Shown: in pieces, positions 33,984-34,651 of the stretch
Numbering within the stretch: the stretch's first letter is position 1
Layout: each line of letters opens with the position of its first letter
The notes under the pieces: generated by a model
What the model saw: only the letters and a program-made list of their open reading frames with translations
Databases searched by the model: none
Told to the model about the DNA's origin: nothing
Position numbers and translations under genes: made by a program
DNA from: Flavobacteriales bacterium
Lineage (GTDB): Bacteria > Bacteroidota > Bacteroidia > Flavobacteriales_E > Vicingaceae
Direction: 5' to 3'
Assembly (NCBI GenBank): GCA_002401955.1
Contig: NVUQ01000007.1
Span: 20,567 to 55,217, forward strand
DNA: 34,651 nt

Positions 33984-34547
33984 ATGTCTGTTAAAAAAAG
34001 AAAAATAATTATTGCCATTACTGGAGCTTCTGGAAGTATCTATGCAAAATTATTATTAGATACTCTTTCTACTTTTCAAAATATTGAAGTAGGGGTTTTA
34101 TTATCTGATAATGCTAAAATTGTTTGGAAAACAGAACTCGAAAATGAAAATTACAACAACTATCCTTTTACATTTTACAACAAAAATGACTTTAATGCTC
34201 CGTTTGCTTCTGGTTCTGCTAACTATGATACAATGGTAATTATTCCTTGTTCTATGGGAACATTAGGAAGGGTTGCACACGGAATATCTAATGATTTATT
34301 AACGAGAGCAGCAGATGTAATTTTAAAAGAAAGACGAAAATTAATATTGGTTGCTCGAGAAACTCCATACAGCTTAATCCACATTAATAATATGAAATTA
34401 GTAACTGAAGCTGGAGGAATTATTTGCCCTGCTACACCTTCTTTTTACAGTCAACCAAAAACCATTGAAGAAGTTGCAAAAACTGTTGTTGATAGAGTGT
34501 TAGATTTAATGGGGATTGAAAATGATACTTATAGGTGGGGGAGTTAG
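33984..34547 (+). CDS. ubiX: Flavin prenyltransferase UbiX
   Basis: From ATG at 33984 this encodes 187 residues, the usual UbiX length (an upstream in-frame TTG at 33969 overlaps the previous gene and is rejected). Motifs: IIIAITGASGSIYAKLLLD (flavin phosphate loop), IEVGVLLSDNAKIVWKTE, VIIPCSMGTLGRVAHGISND, LLTRAADVILKERRKLILVA and RETPYSLIHINNMKLVTEAG. UbiX transfers a dimethylallyl group to FMN, making the prenylated flavin cofactor of UbiD-type decarboxylases used in quinone synthesis and related pathways. No ubiD is visible in the window. It is probably cotranscribed with the porin-like gene (4-base gap). Confidence 0.95.
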   Translation: MSVKKRKIIIAITGASGSIYAKLLLDTLSTFQNIEVGVLLSDNAKIVWKTELENENYNNYPFTFYNKNDFNAPFASGSANYDTMVIIPCSMGTLGRVAHGISNDLLTRAADVILKERRKLILVARETPYSLIHINNMKLVTEAGGIICPATPSFYSQPKTIEEVAKTVVDRVLDLMGIENDTYRWGS

Positions 34548-34564
34548 AAGATAGGAGACAAGAA

Positions 34565-34651
<87 letters not shown>

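Overview
The window is AT-rich DNA from a member of the Bacteroidota, most likely order Flavobacteriales. The evidence is a full-length SprA (the type IX secretion system translocon), several cargo proteins with T9SS type A C-terminal sorting domains, many lipoproteins, Omp28-type proteins, and upstream elements matching the Bacteroidota -7 consensus TAnnTTTG. Shine-Dalgarno sites are mostly absent. No tRNA, rRNA, CRISPR array, transposase or phage gene was seen, and no gene-free stretch exceeds 300 bases.

Left part (1-9951, all minus strand): the N-terminal part of a secreted protein cut by the window edge, a small secreted protein, a DUF4296 lipoprotein, another lipoprotein, a 2065-residue alpha-2-macroglobulin-like lipoprotein with an intact CAEQ thioester motif, a TonB protein and a VanZ-like membrane protein. 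Most transcription units are separated by clear hairpin terminators.

Housekeeping and secretion block (10022-20875, minus strand): malic enzyme maeB, ruvA, sprA and gcvH, tightly packed in the maeB-ruvA-sprA part. sprA appears to start at TTG. A divergent sirtuin gene (cobB, 21030-21716) follows.

Surface-protein part (21721-33979) is the most unusual region. First, on the minus strand, there are three tandem promoter-gene-terminator cassettes of one T9SS cargo family. The third copy is broken and chimeric, and the terminator of the first lies inside the 3' end of cobB. Then, on the plus strand, come two large T9SS cargo proteins that share an Omp28/thioredoxin-like module but have unrelated N-termini, a TlpA-like thioredoxin, a DUF6029-like outer membrane protein, two tandemly duplicated Omp28 lipoproteins with a legible duplication junction, and a porin-like beta-barrel protein. 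In all three families, conserved ends or modules flank or join a variable part. Five proteins in this stretch carry a CxxC motif. A diversifying surface-protein locus with a thiol-redox or metal-binding theme is a reasonable but unproven reading.

Right end: ubiX (flavin prenyltransferase), followed by a perfect heptanucleotide tandem array that runs off the window.
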